Counted from the first letter of the stretch, positions 1-9,184 are shown. The stretch: 46,630 nucleotides of DNA from Acidithiobacillus sp. (GCF_023256195.1 NZ_JAGDWX010000026.1:1-46630); one strand, 5' to 3'. A program made the numbers and translations. Notes: generated from the letters alone by a model not told the origin.

Positions 1-7
1 CGATGAT

Positions 8-84
8 TGGTGGCGCTTCAGGGACTCGAACCCCGGACACGCGGATTATGATTCCGCTGCTCTAACCAGCTGAGCTAAAGCGCC
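8..84 (-). tRNA. tRNA-Met (anticodon CAT)
   Basis: The minus strand folds as a full cloverleaf of 77 nt including an encoded CCA. The 7-bp acceptor stem is GGCGCTT/AAGCGCC. The anticodon stem is GCGGA/TCCGC around a 7-nt loop ATCATAA, placing CAT at positions 34-36. The T arm has the usual GTTCGAGTC loop. CAT could mean elongator Met, initiator Met or lysidine-modified Ile2. The A-U/G-C rich acceptor with a paired first base argues against initiator, and the body resembles proteobacterial elongator tRNA-Met. Elongator Met is preferred but Ile2 is not excluded from sequence alone. Confidence 0.93.
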
Positions 85-337
85 ATGAGGGATGCCATTT
101 AAGCCGCAAGCGCCGATGCTGTCAATAGCCTGAGGGGCGACAGGACTCAGGCGGTGGGTCTTTGCTCCCGATGTGGGTGGCAGGTAGGCTCGCAATACTT
201 GTGGACCTATGTGACTCGAAAAGCACAAAGCATCGCTACTCATACAGCGGCAATGGGATGCACCCAAATCGAGCGTCGGCGTTGGCGGCTGCTTCGTCAC
301 GGGGATTTCAGGCGAAAAAACGAACTTTTCCCGAGGC

Positions 338-367
338 AAAAAGGGCCCGGAAAATTTCCGAGCCCTT
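338..367 (-). terminator. Rho-independent terminator of ssrA
   Basis: Just downstream of the tmRNA 3' end the minus strand holds a 10-bp stem (AAGGGCTCGG paired with CCGGGCCCTT, one G-U pair) around an AAATTTT loop, followed by a T run. It is the classic intrinsic terminator shape and correctly placed to end ssrA. The roughly 250 bases between it and the tRNA gene show no gene I can support. Confidence 0.8.
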
Positions 368-374
368 GTGTGTG

Positions 375-737
375 TGGTGGAGGCGGCGGGAATCGAACCC
401 GCGTCCACAGGACCTAGACCACCGGATCTACATGCGTAGTCTGTCTTTTGTCTTTGACACCCCAGGGCTCCGACGGACAGGATCCCCAGGGTGCGAGCCC
501 GCTTGTTTTAACGCTAGGTCAGCGGGCAGACCCAGCGCGATTCCGCGTTTGTCGACCCCCCGCAGGCCTTTCGGCCACCGCGTCCGCGGACGAACCCGGG
601 CGGAGGGCTCACTGCTTAAGCAGCGAGGGCGTAATTGCTGTCGTTGGCAATTATAGCGTTGCGACCAGTTTTAAGAGCGAACCGCAGCTCTGCATGCACC
701 GAAGGCTTCGCGACCTGTGTCGAAACCGATCGCCCCC
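375..737 (-). ncRNA. ssrA: Transfer-messenger RNA (tmRNA)
   Basis: This is tmRNA, which rescues stalled ribosomes and tags nascent peptides for proteolysis. The 5' strand GGGGGCG (from 737) pairs with CGCCTCC just before ACCA at 378-375, forming the acceptor stem with one G-U pair. The 3' part has a T arm with TTCGATT loop and encoded CCA. The 5' part carries the conserved GGTTTCGAC segment. The tag reading frame runs 648-619 and encodes ANDSNYALAA followed by TAA (618-616), with GCC as resume codon. The length of 363 nt is normal, and the two acceptor halves are in the standard, non-permuted order. Positions of pseudoknots were not worked out. Confidence 0.96.
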
Positions 738-812
738 TTTGAAACCCTGGACTCAAAACCATGAGACCCTCAGGTCTGATAAAAGTTTCGAGCTTCCGGA
801 CTCTGCATAGTA

Positions 813-849
813 CCCCCGCGGCACCGGAGGTGCAAAGCACGGTGCGGGG
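813..849 (-). terminator. Stem-loop after the nodIJ genes
   Basis: On the minus strand directly after the nodJ-like stop codon there is a strong GC hairpin: CCCC plus GCACCG pairs with CGGTGC plus GGGG, with a three-base bulge (CGC), and a smaller GTGC/GCAC hairpin sits inside. There is no T run, so it may be a Rho-dependent end, an RNA-stabilising hairpin, or simply a barrier between nodJ and ssrA transcription. Confidence 0.4.
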
Positions 850-855
850 CTGCCA

Positions 856-1635
856 TCACACCAAGAGCCGCCGGCGTAGCAGAACGATGGCCAAGGCATA
901 GCCGACCACGGCATAGGCCGTCAGCACGGCCAGGTGCAGCGGTATCTGGGTCGGCCAGTGCCCCGTGAGCCAGGGGCGAAGCAGGGCGACGGCGTGGGTC
1001 AGGGGCAGGAATTGGGCGATGGTCTGGCCGACCGCGGGCAGGGTTTTGAGCGGATAGAACACCCCACAGAAAAGGAACATGGGGGTCACCACCAAGGTGA
1101 AGTAGTACATGAAGAAATCGTAGCTGCGGGACACGGCGGTGACGGCCAGAGCAATGGCGCCAAAAGCGAGCCCCGACAGGAGAATGACCAACAGGGCCCA
1201 AGGTACGCCCGCCCAGGTGATGGCCCCGAAGAAACTGGCCACCAGGATGATGGCCACGGCGCTGATGCTGCCCTTCAGAGCACACCAGAGCATCTCCCCT
1301 GCCAGGACATCGCTGACCTCCATGGGCGTTGCCAGGATGGCCGCGTAGGTCTTCTGTACGCTCATGCGGGTAAAAGCGGAGTATAGCCCTTCGAAGGTGG
1401 CGGTATTCATCACCGAGCTGGCCACGATGCCTGAGGCGATGAAGGTGATGTAGGGCATATCCTCTATCCGGCCGACGAAATGGCCCAGGCCATAGCCCAA
1501 GGCCAGCAGATAGAGCAGCGGGTCGCCAAAGTTACCCAGCAGGCTCGGCAGCCACAGCTTGCGCCATACCCGAAAGTTGCGGGCTACCAGAGCCCAGCAG
1601 GCCCAGCCGGGGAGGTAGCGGCGCCAGTAGCTCAC
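856..1635 (-). CDS. ABC-2 type transporter permease, NodJ-like
   Basis: The inner-membrane subunit of an ABC-2 exporter, 259 aa. The protein is strongly hydrophobic, with about six predicted membrane spans and the NodJ/daunorubicin-type features: N-terminal ARNFRVWRK, then a YxLALGYGLG region, and a C-terminal span ending in LLRRRLLV. It starts with GTG at 1635 and overlaps the preceding ATPase gene by 4 nt (GTGA), so the two are translationally coupled and surely form one transporter. In rhizobia NodIJ exports lipochito-oligosaccharides; homologues in free-living proteobacteria are common and their substrate is unknown. Here the context (ferredoxin, hydrolase) gives no substrate. Family assignment is good; function beyond export is inference. 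Confidence 0.9.
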   Translation of the reverse strand: MSYWRRYLPGWACWALVARNFRVWRKLWLPSLLGNFGDPLLYLLALGYGLGHFVGRIEDMPYITFIASGIVASSVMNTATFEGLYSAFTRMSVQKTYAAILATPMEVSDVLAGEMLWCALKGSISAVAIILVASFFGAITWAGVPWALLVILLSGLAFGAIALAVTAVSRSYDFFMYYFTLVVTPMFLFCGVFYPLKTLPAVGQTIAQFLPLTHAVALLRPWLTGHWPTQIPLHLAVLTAYAVVGYALAIVLLRRRLLV

Positions 1636-2588
1636 CCGCGATCCCCCTCGCGCAGATCCCGGCCGGTAAGGCGCAGAAAGACGTCCTCCAGGTTGGCCGT
1701 GCGCAGCAAGAGACGCAGGTCGTCCCTTTGCGCGTAATGGCGTTGCACCGCACCCAGATCCTCACCGTAGAGCAACAGGGTATCGCCGACGCGTTCGCCC
1801 GCCGCTACCCGACCGCGATACCAGTCCTCTGGGTCCGGCCGTCCGCCATCGAGTCGACGTAGTTCGAGGACCATGGGCGGAATGTGGCGAGCGATGAGTT
1901 CCGCCGGTGGCGCCTCGTCCAGAATGCGGCCGTGGTCGATGATGCCGACCCGGTCGGCGAGGCGTTCTGCCTCATCCATATAGTGGGTGGTGAGCAGCAA
2001 GGTGACGCCCTGGCGCTTCAATTCGCGTAACTTCTGCCAGATGAGGTGGCGCGCCTGGGGGTCAAGACCGGTACTGGGCTCATCCAAAAGGATCAGGCGC
2101 GGCTCGTGGATGAGGGCGCGGGCGATGGTCAGCCGCCGCTTCATGCCACCCGACAGCGCGCCGATGGGTTTCTGGGCGTAGTCCGACAGTAGCATGAATT
2201 CGAGGAGTTCTGCCGTGCGCTGGCGGATGCTGGATCTTGGCAAGGAAAAATACCGGCCGTAGACCCAGAGGTTCTCGGCCACACTGAAGTCGGGGTCGAG
2301 ATTGTCCTCTTGGGGCACCACGCCCAGGATATGCCGCCCGCCGTGGGGCAGGCTCTGCAGCGGCCGACCGGCGATGCGGATCTCGCCGCCGTCCAGTGGG
2401 GTGATGCCCTGGATGCCGCGGATGCAGGTGCTCTTGCCGGCACCATTGGGACCCACCAGAACGTAGCACTCGCCGGCGCGAATCCGAAGTCCGAAATTCT
2501 GCAGTACCGGCCGTCCGGAGTAGGCCTTGTACAGCCCCTCAGCCTCGAGAAAGTTCGAAGGCACAGTCGCGTCCGCTGCCGTCACCAT
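1632..2588 (-). CDS. ABC transporter ATP-binding protein, NodI-like
   Basis: The ATPase partner of the NodJ-like permease, 318 aa. It shows Walker A GPNGAGKS at about residues 46-53, the signature LSGGMKRR, Walker B LILLDEPSTGLDP, and the switch histidine in LLTTHYMDEAERL. The C-terminal third (after about residue 230) is the NodI-type extension. The ATG at 2588 overlaps the end of the upstream hydrolase gene by 50 nt; an in-frame GTG at 2564 would shorten the overlap to 26 nt and is an alternative start. It is in operon with the genes on both sides. The transported compound cannot be read from the sequence. Confidence 0.92.
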   Translation of the reverse strand: MVTAADATVPSNFLEAEGLYKAYSGRPVLQNFGLRIRAGECYVLVGPNGAGKSTCIRGIQGITPLDGGEIRIAGRPLQSLPHGGRHILGVVPQEDNLDPDFSVAENLWVYGRYFSLPRSSIRQRTAELLEFMLLSDYAQKPIGALSGGMKRRLTIARALIHEPRLILLDEPSTGLDPQARHLIWQKLRELKRQGVTLLLTTHYMDEAERLADRVGIIDHGRILDEAPPAELIARHIPPMVLELRRLDGGRPDPEDWYRGRVAAGERVGDTLLLYGEDLGAVQRHYAQRDDLRLLLRTANLEDVFLRLTGRDLREGDRG

Positions 2589-3264
2589 CGGGATCGGTCT
2601 GGAAGCGCTCCAGAAGGGCCGCCTCGATGGTGGTCAGCCGAGCGTGGAAGAAATGGTCGGCGGGCAGGGAGATCCTCTCGGGCTCAACGGACAGGCCGTC
2701 CAGCCAGGACCAGACCGCGCCCGGCGGCACCAGCTCGTCCTCTTCCCCCTGGATGACCGTCCACCGACAGGTCGGTTCGGGCAGACCGGTAAAATCGAAG
2801 AGGTTGACGGGCGGCGCCACGGTGATGAGCTGCTGTATCCGCGGGTCCTGCGCCGCCCGGTAGGCGACGTAGGCGCCAAAGGAAAAACCCGCCAGCCAGA
2901 TGGCAAAACCCGGCCGCCGCTGCGCGACCCAGTCGAGGACCGCCAGGCAGTCTTCCGTTTCGCCGCGTCCGTCGTCGTAGCGCCCGGCGCTCTCACCGAC
3001 ACCACGAAAGTTGAAACGTAGGGAGGGGATGCCCAGACGATTGCAGGACCGGCTCAGAAAATGCACCACCTTGTTGTTGAGGGTGCCGCCATAGAGTGGG
3101 TGCGGGTGCAGAATCACCGCCACCGCGCGACGGGTTTCCCGCTCGGGGCAGGCAGTCAGGCCCTCGAGGGGCCCCGCCGGCCCGGGTATGAACACCCGCT
3201 CGCCAACACATTCGAGCTGGAGCTCCTTACCGTCGTAGAGGTGGCTACGGTCGATGGGCAGCAT
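2539..3264 (-). CDS. Alpha/beta hydrolase (dienelactone hydrolase/YprA-like)
   Basis: A 241-aa cytoplasmic alpha/beta hydrolase. Visible landmarks are the oxyanion-hole region HPHPLYGGT, the strand-loop FNFRGVGESAG, the nucleophile elbow GFSFG (Ser), an acid-loop region VIQGEEDELVPP (Asp), and a C-terminal catalytic His in ADHFFH. This pattern matches the small COG2945-type hydrolases often annotated as alpha/beta hydrolase of unknown substrate. The ATG at 3264 overlaps the ferredoxin stop (TGATG), and its own 3' end overlaps nodI. The four genes therefore look co-translated. Confidence 0.88.
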   Translation of the reverse strand: MLPIDRSHLYDGKELQLECVGERVFIPGPAGPLEGLTACPERETRRAVAVILHPHPLYGGTLNNKVVHFLSRSCNRLGIPSLRFNFRGVGESAGRYDDGRGETEDCLAVLDWVAQRRPGFAIWLAGFSFGAYVAYRAAQDPRIQQLITVAPPVNLFDFTGLPEPTCRWTVIQGEEDELVPPGAVWSWLDGLSVEPERISLPADHFFHARLTTIEAALLERFQTDPDGDGSGRDCAFELSRG

Positions 3265-3581
3265 CAGATACGCAGACGCTCTACGGGCTGACCATCGCGC
3301 AGGTGCGACTCGACGATCTCGATGAGGTCATCCTCGTCCACGTAGGTGTACCAGACGCCATCGGGGTAGACGACGGCGGTGGGACCCTCGCTGCAACGGC
3401 CAAGACAGCCACTACGGTTGACCCGGACCTGGCCGACACCATGGATACCCAGGGCCTTGGCGTGCCGCTTGGCGGCGTGGAAGGCACGGTCGGCGATACC
3501 GCTGTTGTTGCAGGCCTGTTCGCCGGACTCGCGGCGGTTGAGGCAGATGAAGAGATGGCGCTGGTAAAACGCTTCGGACAC
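3264..3581 (-). CDS. Thioredoxin-like [2Fe-2S] ferredoxin
   Basis: A small electron carrier of the thioredoxin-fold [2Fe-2S] type, 105 aa from the chosen start. Four cysteines are arranged as in the family: HLFICLNRR, then ACNNSG, and the late pair GCLGRC; the C-terminal VYPDGVWY and DEDDLIEIVESHL segments are also typical. I chose GTG at 3581 because GAGGGG lies 8 nt upstream and the protein then begins right before the first strand. An ATG at 3611 is in frame but has a weaker ribosome site. It heads the ferredoxin-hydrolase-nodI-nodJ set and is divergent from coq7. The redox partner is unknown. Confidence 0.88.
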   Translation of the reverse strand: MSEAFYQRHLFICLNRRESGEQACNNSGIADRAFHAAKRHAKALGIHGVGQVRVNRSGCLGRCSEGPTAVVYPDGVWYTYVDEDDLIEIVESHLRDGQPVERLRI

Positions 3582-3650
3582 GGTCTTGACCCCTCTGGAC
3601 GCTGCACCCATGATAACCCAATCTCCATGTCTCAGGCAGAGGTCCTCGCC

Positions 3651-4277
3651 ATGCTCGCCGATCGGATCATCAGCAACGTCGACAACGCCCTGCGCACCCT
3701 GGCCGGACAGAGCCCCGGCAGTGGCCGCGCCAATCCTGCCAAGGACACGCGGGACGCCCTCCTGCGGCCCTGGCAGCGGCGGCGCGCGGGTCGCCTCATG
3801 CGCGTCAACCACACCGGCGAGGTCATGGCGCAGGCCCTCTACACCGGACAAGCGGCCGGTACCGGAGATCCGCAGCTACGCAGCGCGCTGCTGCAGGCGC
3901 GACGCGAGGAAGAGGATCACCTGCGTTGGTGCGAGGATCGTCTGCGCGAACTGCGCAGTCGCCCCAGCCTGCTCGGTCCGCTCTGGTACGGTGTTGGCTG
4001 GGGCATGGGCTTTGCGGCGGCGCGGCGCGGTCGCGGCAGCAACCTCGGTCTCGTGGTGGCCGTGGAACACCTGGTGGAGAAGCACCTGGATGAGCACCTG
4101 GCCGTTCTACCACCGGAGGACGAGCGCAGCCGCCATATCCTGGAGCAGATGCGCCAGGACGAGATCGCTCACGCGCACCAGGCCGAAACCCTGGGTGCGC
4201 AGGCCCTGCCTGTGTGGAGCGAATCGGCCCTGAAGGCGCTATCGAAGATCATGACCCGCGGCGCGCTGTGGGTCTGA
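3651..4277 (+). CDS. coq7: Demethoxyubiquinone hydroxylase Coq7
   Basis: A di-iron monooxygenase of ubiquinone synthesis (C6 hydroxylation of demethoxyubiquinone), 208 aa. The diagnostic RVNHTGEVMAQALYTGQA supplies the first Glu ligand. EEEDHLRWC gives an ExxH pair, VEHLVEKHLDEHL a further Glu, and DEIAHAHQAE the last ExxH. A hydrophobic GxxxG-rich segment (about GVGWGMGFAA) suits its membrane association. ATG at 3651 has AGAGG 8 nt upstream; ATG at 3627 is the alternative and has none. The stop is 2 nt from the convergent rrf2 stop. It shares a short divergent upstream region with the ferredoxin gene, so the two may be regulated together. Confidence 0.95.
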   Translation: MLADRIISNVDNALRTLAGQSPGSGRANPAKDTRDALLRPWQRRRAGRLMRVNHTGEVMAQALYTGQAAGTGDPQLRSALLQARREEEDHLRWCEDRLRELRSRPSLLGPLWYGVGWGMGFAAARRGRGSNLGLVVAVEHLVEKHLDEHLAVLPPEDERSRHILEQMRQDEIAHAHQAETLGAQALPVWSESALKALSKIMTRGALWV

Positions 4278-4279
4278 AC

Positions 4280-4768
4280 TCAGCCCGGATGGACATCCCG
4301 ACCGGGCAAGGCGCGTAACTGGAGCTCGTTGCCGCCCGGCAGATGGATGCGGTAGCGACCGGCGCGCACGGCCTCGGCCATGCTGCCGATGGTCTGTTTG
4401 CCCAGGAGATCCACCACCTGGGCCTTGAGCGGCTTCCAGGCGTAGTGTACGGGGCAGGCGGTCTCGTCGGCACAGGCCTTGAGACCGAGCACACAGCCCT
4501 GACCGAAGGGCGCACCCTCCACCATCTCCACCACTTCCAGAATGTTCATCTGCTCGGCGCCGGGCCGCAGGACGAAACCGCCGCCACGGCCTTTGTAGGA
4601 GTCCAATACCCCGCGCTTGGCCAGAACCTGCAGGATTTTCGCGAGATACTGGCCGGGCACGCGCAGGTAGTCGGAAATATCGCGACTCAGGACCGGTTCA
4701 CCCGAAGGCTGGGCGGCGAGATAGATGAGTGCCTGCAGAGCGTATTCGCTGGTTTTGCTCAGGAGCAT
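4280..4768 (-). CDS. Rrf2-family Fe-S transcriptional regulator
   Basis: A 162-aa DNA-binding regulator. The N-terminal winged helix starts MLLSKTSEYALQALIYLA, and SRDISDYLRVPGQYLAKILQVL is the recognition-helix region, followed by the wing GRGGGF. Three cysteines in the effector segment (C-x6-C-x5-C around residues 92-105) are spaced as in Fe-S binding Rrf2 proteins. IscR itself has C-x5-C-x5-C, so a general redox/NO/Fe-S sensing Rrf2 is a safer call than IscR. GGAGG lies 6 nt before ATG, within a small palindrome (GGGAG-GA-CTCCC) that could be part of an autoregulatory site. It is the last gene of the long minus-strand run. Its targets are not evident. Confidence 0.9.
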   Translation of the reverse strand: MLLSKTSEYALQALIYLAAQPSGEPVLSRDISDYLRVPGQYLAKILQVLAKRGVLDSYKGRGGGFVLRPGAEQMNILEVVEMVEGAPFGQGCVLGLKACADETACPVHYAWKPLKAQVVDLLGKQTIGSMAEAVRAGRYRIHLPGGNELQLRALPGRDVHPG

Positions 4769-4799
4769 GGGAGTCCTCCCGGAAAGCCGAGATCTGGCC

Positions 4800-5228
4800 C
4801 TAGCACTCCAGGCTCCGAATCTCGAAATCGTGCGTCATTTTCGCCGTTTTTCCCAGCATGATGCTGGCCGAGCAGTATTTCTCGGCGGACAGGCCGATGG
4901 CGTGCTCGACCCGGCGCGGATCGAGGTCGCGACCCGTCACGACGTAGTGCAGATGAATGGCCGTGAAGACCTTGGGGTCGCTGTCGGCACGCTCCGCCCG
5001 CAGCTGTACCACGCAGTCACGGATATCCTGTCGGGATTTCTGCAGGATCATGACGACGTCGATGCTGGAGCAGCCCCCCAGGCCCATGAGCAGCAGTTCC
5101 ATGGGCCGCGGCCCAAGATTCTGGCCGCCGATGTCGGCAGCACCATCCATTACCAAGGCATGACCGCTGTCGGCATGGGCCAGGAAACTCATATGACCCG
5201 GACCAGACCATCGTACCTCTGCCTTCAT
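4800..5228 (-). CDS. OsmC/YhfA-family protein
   Basis: A 142-aa OsmC-superfamily protein. The family's first catalytic-type cysteine is in GLGGCSSIDV and the second in AEKYCSASIML; the N-terminal GHMSFLAHADSGHALVMDG and central PRPMELLLMGL are typical of the YhfA branch. OsmC/Ohr proteins reduce peroxides through these two thiols, but for the YhfA branch the physiological substrate is unsettled. It sits 46 nt after trpC and 31 nt before the Rrf2 gene on the same strand. That suggests a small redox appendix to the trp genes. Confidence 0.88.
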   Translation of the reverse strand: MKAEVRWSGPGHMSFLAHADSGHALVMDGAADIGGQNLGPRPMELLLMGLGGCSSIDVVMILQKSRQDIRDCVVQLRAERADSDPKVFTAIHLHYVVTGRDLDPRRVEHAIGLSAEKYCSASIMLGKTAKMTHDFEIRSLEC

Positions 5229-5274
5229 GTCCTTGCTCCCTGAAATCCTCTATCCAAACCCTACCATATCACGG

Positions 5275-6069
5275 TCATCTTTCGGCAAACAGTTCGGCCA
5301 GGGCCTTTCCGGGGGCCTCCTCACGCATCAGCGCCTCCCCCACCAGGAAGGCGTGGATGCCGTAGCCGCGCAGAGTCGCCACGTCCTCCGGCGTGCGGAT
5401 GCCGCTTTCGCTGATCACCAGGCGGTCCGGTGGAATCGCGGGTAGGAGATCGATACTGCGTTGGATGGAGGTAGTGAAACTGCGCAGGTCACGGTTGTTG
5501 ACGCCCAGCAAGGGGCTGCGCAGGGCCAGAGCGCGCTGTAGCTCCTGGGCGTCGTGCACCTCCACCAGTACCGCCATGCCCAGATCCAGGGCCAGAGCCT
5601 CCAGTTCGCGCAGGGTCGCATCGGTGAGGGCGGCGACGATGAGCAGGATGGCATCGGCGCCGATGGCGCGCGCCTCCCAGACCTGGTAGGGGTCGATACA
5701 GAAATCCTTACGCAGCGCCGGTAGATCCGCGGCCGAACGCGCTGCCGTGAGGTAGCTGTCGTTACCCTGGAAAAAGCGCTCGTCGGTCAGCACCGAAAGG
5801 CAAGCGGCGCCGTGGGCGGCATAGTCGCGGGCGATCTCCACGGGATTGAAATCCGCTCGGATGACGCCGGCCGAGGGTGAGGCCTTCTTGATCTCGGCAA
5901 TGACCGCCGCCTGTCCGGTCTCCAGACGCCGGCGCAGCGCCCCGACGAAATCCCGCGGCGGCGCGGCCAGTGCCGCGGCCGACTGCAGCTCGGCGAGGCC
6001 CAGACGCTGGCGTCGCGCTGCCACTTCCGTCGCCTTGTGTTGGAGAATCTCACGGAGGGTGTCCACCAC
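5275..6069 (-). CDS. trpC: Indole-3-glycerol phosphate synthase
   Basis: TrpC closes the indole ring (CdRP to indole-3-glycerol phosphate), 264 aa, a TIM barrel. Visible conserved segments are [13 protein letters not shown] (catalytic Lys), [24 protein letters not shown] (catalytic Lys), [17 protein letters not shown] and [11 protein letters not shown]. It is monofunctional, with no fused TrpF. It begins at GTG 6069 with AAGGAG 7 nt upstream, only 3 nt after trpD. trpF, trpB and trpA are not in this window. Confidence 0.97.
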   Translation of the reverse strand: MVDTLREILQHKATEVAARRQRLGLAELQSAAALAAPPRDFVGALRRRLETGQAAVIAEIKKASPSAGVIRADFNPVEIARDYAAHGAACLSVLTDERFFQGNDSYLTAARSAADLPALRKDFCIDPYQVWEARAIGADAILLIVAALTDATLRELEALALDLGMAVLVEVHDAQELQRALALRSPLLGVNNRDLRSFTTSIQRSIDLLPAIPPDRLVISESGIRTPEDVATLRGYGIHAFLVGEALMREEAPGKALAELFAER

Positions 6070-6072
6070 GGC

Positions 6073-7092
6073 TCAACTCCTTGCAGTAAAGGAACGCAGA
6101 CGTTCCCAGCGCTCCCGGGCAGCGCCGGAGACCAGAGCGGCGCGCGCCTGCGCCACGGCCGTAGGGAGATCATCGACCACATCGGCGGCGTAGAGTGCCG
6201 CGCCGGCATTGATGGCGACCACATCCTGACGCGCCCCCGGTTTGCCGGACAATACTTCGTGGAAGGCCTCCAGCGCCTCGCGGGTGTCCTGGATCTGGAG
6301 CAGTGTGAGCGGCGCCGGCTCGACGCCGAAGTCCGTAGGCTGCAGACGGTAGCGCCGGATGCTGCCATCTTCCCGCACCTCGGCCACCTCCGTGGGTCCG
6401 CTGATACTGATCTCGTCCAGGCCATCGTGCCCGTGCACCACGAGCACGTGGCGACCGCCCAGCTCCTTGGCGGCCTCGGCCACCGGCATCAACCAGCCTT
6501 CGGCAAAGACGCCCAAAACCTGATGGGGAGCGCCGGCGGGATTGCTCAGGGGTCCCATGAGATTGAAGAGGGAGCGAACACCCAGCTCGCGCCGCGGTCC
6601 TACGGCATGGCGCATGGCGCCGTGGTGACTGGGCGCAAAAAGGAAGCCGATGCCCACCGCATCGATGCAGGCGGCCACCTGTGCGGGGCTGAGATCCAGC
6701 CGCAGACCGGCTGCCTCCAGCACGTCGGCGCTGCCACTGCGACCGGATACGGCACGGTTGCCGTGCTTGGCCACCCGCGCCCCGGCAGCGGCGGCCACGA
6801 TGGCGGCCAGGGTTGAGATATTGAAGGTATGGCGAGCGTCGCCACCGGTACCACAGGTGTCGACGAGATGTTCCGTGCCCACCTCCACCCGCAGCATGTG
6901 CGCACGCAGGGCGCGGGTGGCGCCGACCAGTTCCTCTACCCGTTCCCCTTTCATGCGCAGCGCCACCAGCAGGGCGCCGATCTGTGCCGGAGTCCAGTCA
7001 CCGGACATCAGCGCGTCAAAGACACGCTGCGTCTCGGCACGGGACAGATCCTGGCGGGCGATGAGCCGTTCCAGCACCTCACGCGCCTGCAT
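6073..7092 (-). CDS. trpD: Anthranilate phosphoribosyltransferase
   Basis: TrpD transfers phosphoribosyl from PRPP to anthranilate, 339 aa. It carries the PRPP-binding signature [17 protein letters not shown], the [18 protein letters not shown] stretch, the anthranilate-site region [11 protein letters not shown], and [10 protein letters not shown]. The gene overlaps trpG by 14 nt and is followed after 3 nt by trpC, so trpG-trpD-trpC is a coupled block. The length is normal and no key residue is missing. Confidence 0.97.
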   Translation of the reverse strand: MQAREVLERLIARQDLSRAETQRVFDALMSGDWTPAQIGALLVALRMKGERVEELVGATRALRAHMLRVEVGTEHLVDTCGTGGDARHTFNISTLAAIVAAAAGARVAKHGNRAVSGRSGSADVLEAAGLRLDLSPAQVAACIDAVGIGFLFAPSHHGAMRHAVGPRRELGVRSLFNLMGPLSNPAGAPHQVLGVFAEGWLMPVAEAAKELGGRHVLVVHGHDGLDEISISGPTEVAEVREDGSIRRYRLQPTDFGVEPAPLTLLQIQDTREALEAFHEVLSGKPGARQDVVAINAGAALYAADVVDDLPTAVAQARAALVSGAARERWERLRSFTARS

Positions 7093-7666
7093 GGACGGCC
7101 TCGCGGATCTTGCAGAAGTGGTGCAGCAGTTCCTTACCGTGCTCGCTCAGGATGGACTCTGGATGAAACTGCACCCCCTCCACGGCAAAGCGCCGGTGGC
7201 GCAGGCCCATGATGAGGCCATCCTCGGTCCAGGCAGTAATCTCGAGCTCCTCCGGCAGGTCCTCCCGGGCGACGATCAGGGAGTGGTAACGCGTGGCCGT
7301 GAAGGGTGTGGGCAGACCGGCAAAGATGCCCTGCTCCGCGTGATGGATGGGCGATGTCTTGCCATGCACCACCTCCGGCGCGCGCACGACCCGTCCACCA
7401 AAGGCTTCGCCGATGGCCTGATGACCCAGGCAGACGCCGAGAATGGGCAGGCGTCCGGCAAAATGGCGAATCACCTCGAGGGAGATGCCGGCCTGTGCCG
7501 GTGTGCACGGTCCGGGGGAGATGCAGATACGCTCGGGCTGCATGGCCTCGATGTCGGCAAGGCTCAAGGCGTCGTTGCGCACCACCTCGAGGTCGGCACC
7601 CAGCTCGCCAAAGTACTGCACCAGGTTGTAGGTGAAGCTGTCGTAGTTGTCGATCATGAGGATCAT
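7079..7666 (-). CDS. trpG: Anthranilate synthase glutamine amidotransferase subunit
   Basis: A class I glutamine amidotransferase, 195 aa, supplying ammonia to TrpE. The nucleophile is in [15 protein letters not shown], and the His/Glu pair of the triad is in [14 protein letters not shown]. The N-terminus [18 protein letters not shown] is the standard TrpG/PabA start. ATG at 7666 overlaps the trpE stop as ATGA. TrpG can also serve as PabA for folate synthesis in some bacteria; whether it does here cannot be seen. Confidence 0.97.
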   Translation of the reverse strand: MILMIDNYDSFTYNLVQYFGELGADLEVVRNDALSLADIEAMQPERICISPGPCTPAQAGISLEVIRHFAGRLPILGVCLGHQAIGEAFGGRVVRAPEVVHGKTSPIHHAEQGIFAGLPTPFTATRYHSLIVAREDLPEELEITAWTEDGLIMGLRHRRFAVEGVQFHPESILSEHGKELLHHFCKIREAVHAGA

Positions 7667-9171
7667 CGCTGCACCCCCACTTCGGGATCGAGACCGTTCT
7701 CGGCAAGCTCCACGGCGCGGAACATGGCGCGGCGTTTGTTCATGGTCTCCTCCCACTCGCTCGCGGGCTGGGAATCGGCGACGATGCCGCCGCCGGCCTG
7801 GATGTGCAGCTCACCGTCCTGTACCACCCCGGTGCGGATGGCGATACAGGTATCGAGATTGCCATTGAAGCCCCAGTAGCCCACGGCGCCGGCGTAGACA
7901 CCTCGGGATACCGGCTCCAGCTCGCGGATGATCTCCATGGCGCGGATCTTGGGTGCGCCAGAGACGGTGCCCGCTGGAAAGGCCGCGCGCAGGGCATCCA
8001 TGGCATCGAGACCCGGACGCAGGCGGCCCGATACTTCCGAGACGATGTGCATCACGTGGGAGTAGCGCTCGATGCCGAAGGATTCGTCCAGATGCACCGT
8101 GCCCACCTCGGCAATCCGCCCGACATCGTTGCGGGCGAGGTCGATGAGCATGAGGTGCTCGGCGCGCTCCTTGGCATCGGCCAGCAGCTCACGCTCCAGG
8201 GCGAGATCGCGGTCCAGATCCGCACCGCGCGGGCGGGTGCCGGCGATGGGGCGCACCGTCACCCGACCGTCCTCCACCCGAACCAGGATCTCCGGCGAGG
8301 AGCCCACCAACTGCGTCTTGCCAAGATCCAGATAGAAGAGGTAGGGCGAGGGGTTGACGCCGCGCAGGGCACGGTAGAGATCCAGGGGATGAGCCTGCAG
8401 CGGGATGCTGAGGCGCTGCGAGGGCACCACCTGCATCACATCCCCCGCGGCAATGTAGTCACGGATCCGCTCGACGGCGGCCATGTACGCCTCGCGGCTG
8501 AAACTGGCGCGATAGTCCTCCTCGCGCACCCGTCCCTTGCGCGGCGGCGATGCCGGTGGTGCCGGCGCCCGTTCCCGAAGGGTCGCCGCCAGCTCCTCGA
8601 CCCGAGCGCGGGCGCGCTCGTAACCATCCGGATGCCCCGGGTCGCCGTGGACAATGATGCGCAGGGTGCCGCGCAGGTTGTCGAAGACCAGCAGCTCTTC
8701 CGCCACCAGCAGCTGTATTTCCGGAAGATTCAGGGGATCAGGCAGGCGCGACGCGCGCCGCAGACGCGCTTCCATGAAGCGTACCGTATCGTAGCCGAAG
8801 TAGCCCACCAACCCGCCGGCGAAACGGCCAGCCACCTCCTCGCTTTGGGGTACGCGAAAGCGACCCTGATAGGCGCGGATCCAGTCCAGCGGGTCCTCGG
8901 GACGGTGGCTTTCGCTCAGCACCCCATCGACAAAGACCTGGACTTCGCCATCCCGCACTTCCAGGCGTTCGCGAGCGGGCAGACCGATGATGGAGTAACG
9001 GCCCCACTGCTCACCTCCCTGCACGGATTCGAAGAGGTAGGCGTAGGGCCCGTGGACGACCTTGAGGTAGGCCGACAGGGGCGTGTCGAGGTCTGCCAGG
9101 ACCTCGCGGGCCAGGGGAATACGGTTGTAGCCTTGTTTGGCCAAGGCACGGAAATGGGCTTCAGAAATCAC
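7663..9171 (-). CDS. trpE: Anthranilate synthase component I
   Basis: The chorismate-using subunit of anthranilate synthase, 502 aa. It has the N-terminal feedback region ([15 protein letters not shown]-like [11 protein letters not shown]), then the catalytic domain with [37 protein letters not shown] and [10 protein letters not shown]. It starts with GTG at 9171, with GAGG 8 nt upstream. The gene follows gph after 95 nt and so is joined to the Calvin-cycle genes, an arrangement known from the Acidithiobacillus cbb3 operon. A structured leader precedes it (see 9168-9237), which may add tryptophan-specific control within the operon. Confidence 0.97.
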   Translation of the reverse strand: MISEAHFRALAKQGYNRIPLAREVLADLDTPLSAYLKVVHGPYAYLFESVQGGEQWGRYSIIGLPARERLEVRDGEVQVFVDGVLSESHRPEDPLDWIRAYQGRFRVPQSEEVAGRFAGGLVGYFGYDTVRFMEARLRRASRLPDPLNLPEIQLLVAEELLVFDNLRGTLRIIVHGDPGHPDGYERARARVEELAATLRERAPAPPASPPRKGRVREEDYRASFSREAYMAAVERIRDYIAAGDVMQVVPSQRLSIPLQAHPLDLYRALRGVNPSPYLFYLDLGKTQLVGSSPEILVRVEDGRVTVRPIAGTRPRGADLDRDLALERELLADAKERAEHLMLIDLARNDVGRIAEVGTVHLDESFGIERYSHVMHIVSEVSGRLRPGLDAMDALRAAFPAGTVSGAPKIRAMEIIRELEPVSRGVYAGAVGYWGFNGNLDTCIAIRTGVVQDGELHIQAGGGIVADSQPASEWEETMNKRRAMFRAVELAENGLDPEVGVQR

Positions 9172-9184
9172 GGTGCATGCCTCA

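Noticed and set aside
375-737. Permuted two-piece tmRNA
   Set aside because: Some proteobacteria have circularly permuted ssrA, but here the acceptor halves pair in the usual order with the tag frame between them.
3303-3650. Upstream extension of coq7
   Set aside because: It lies opposite the ferredoxin gene, has no Coq7 similarity, and the internal ATG 3651 has a ribosome site.
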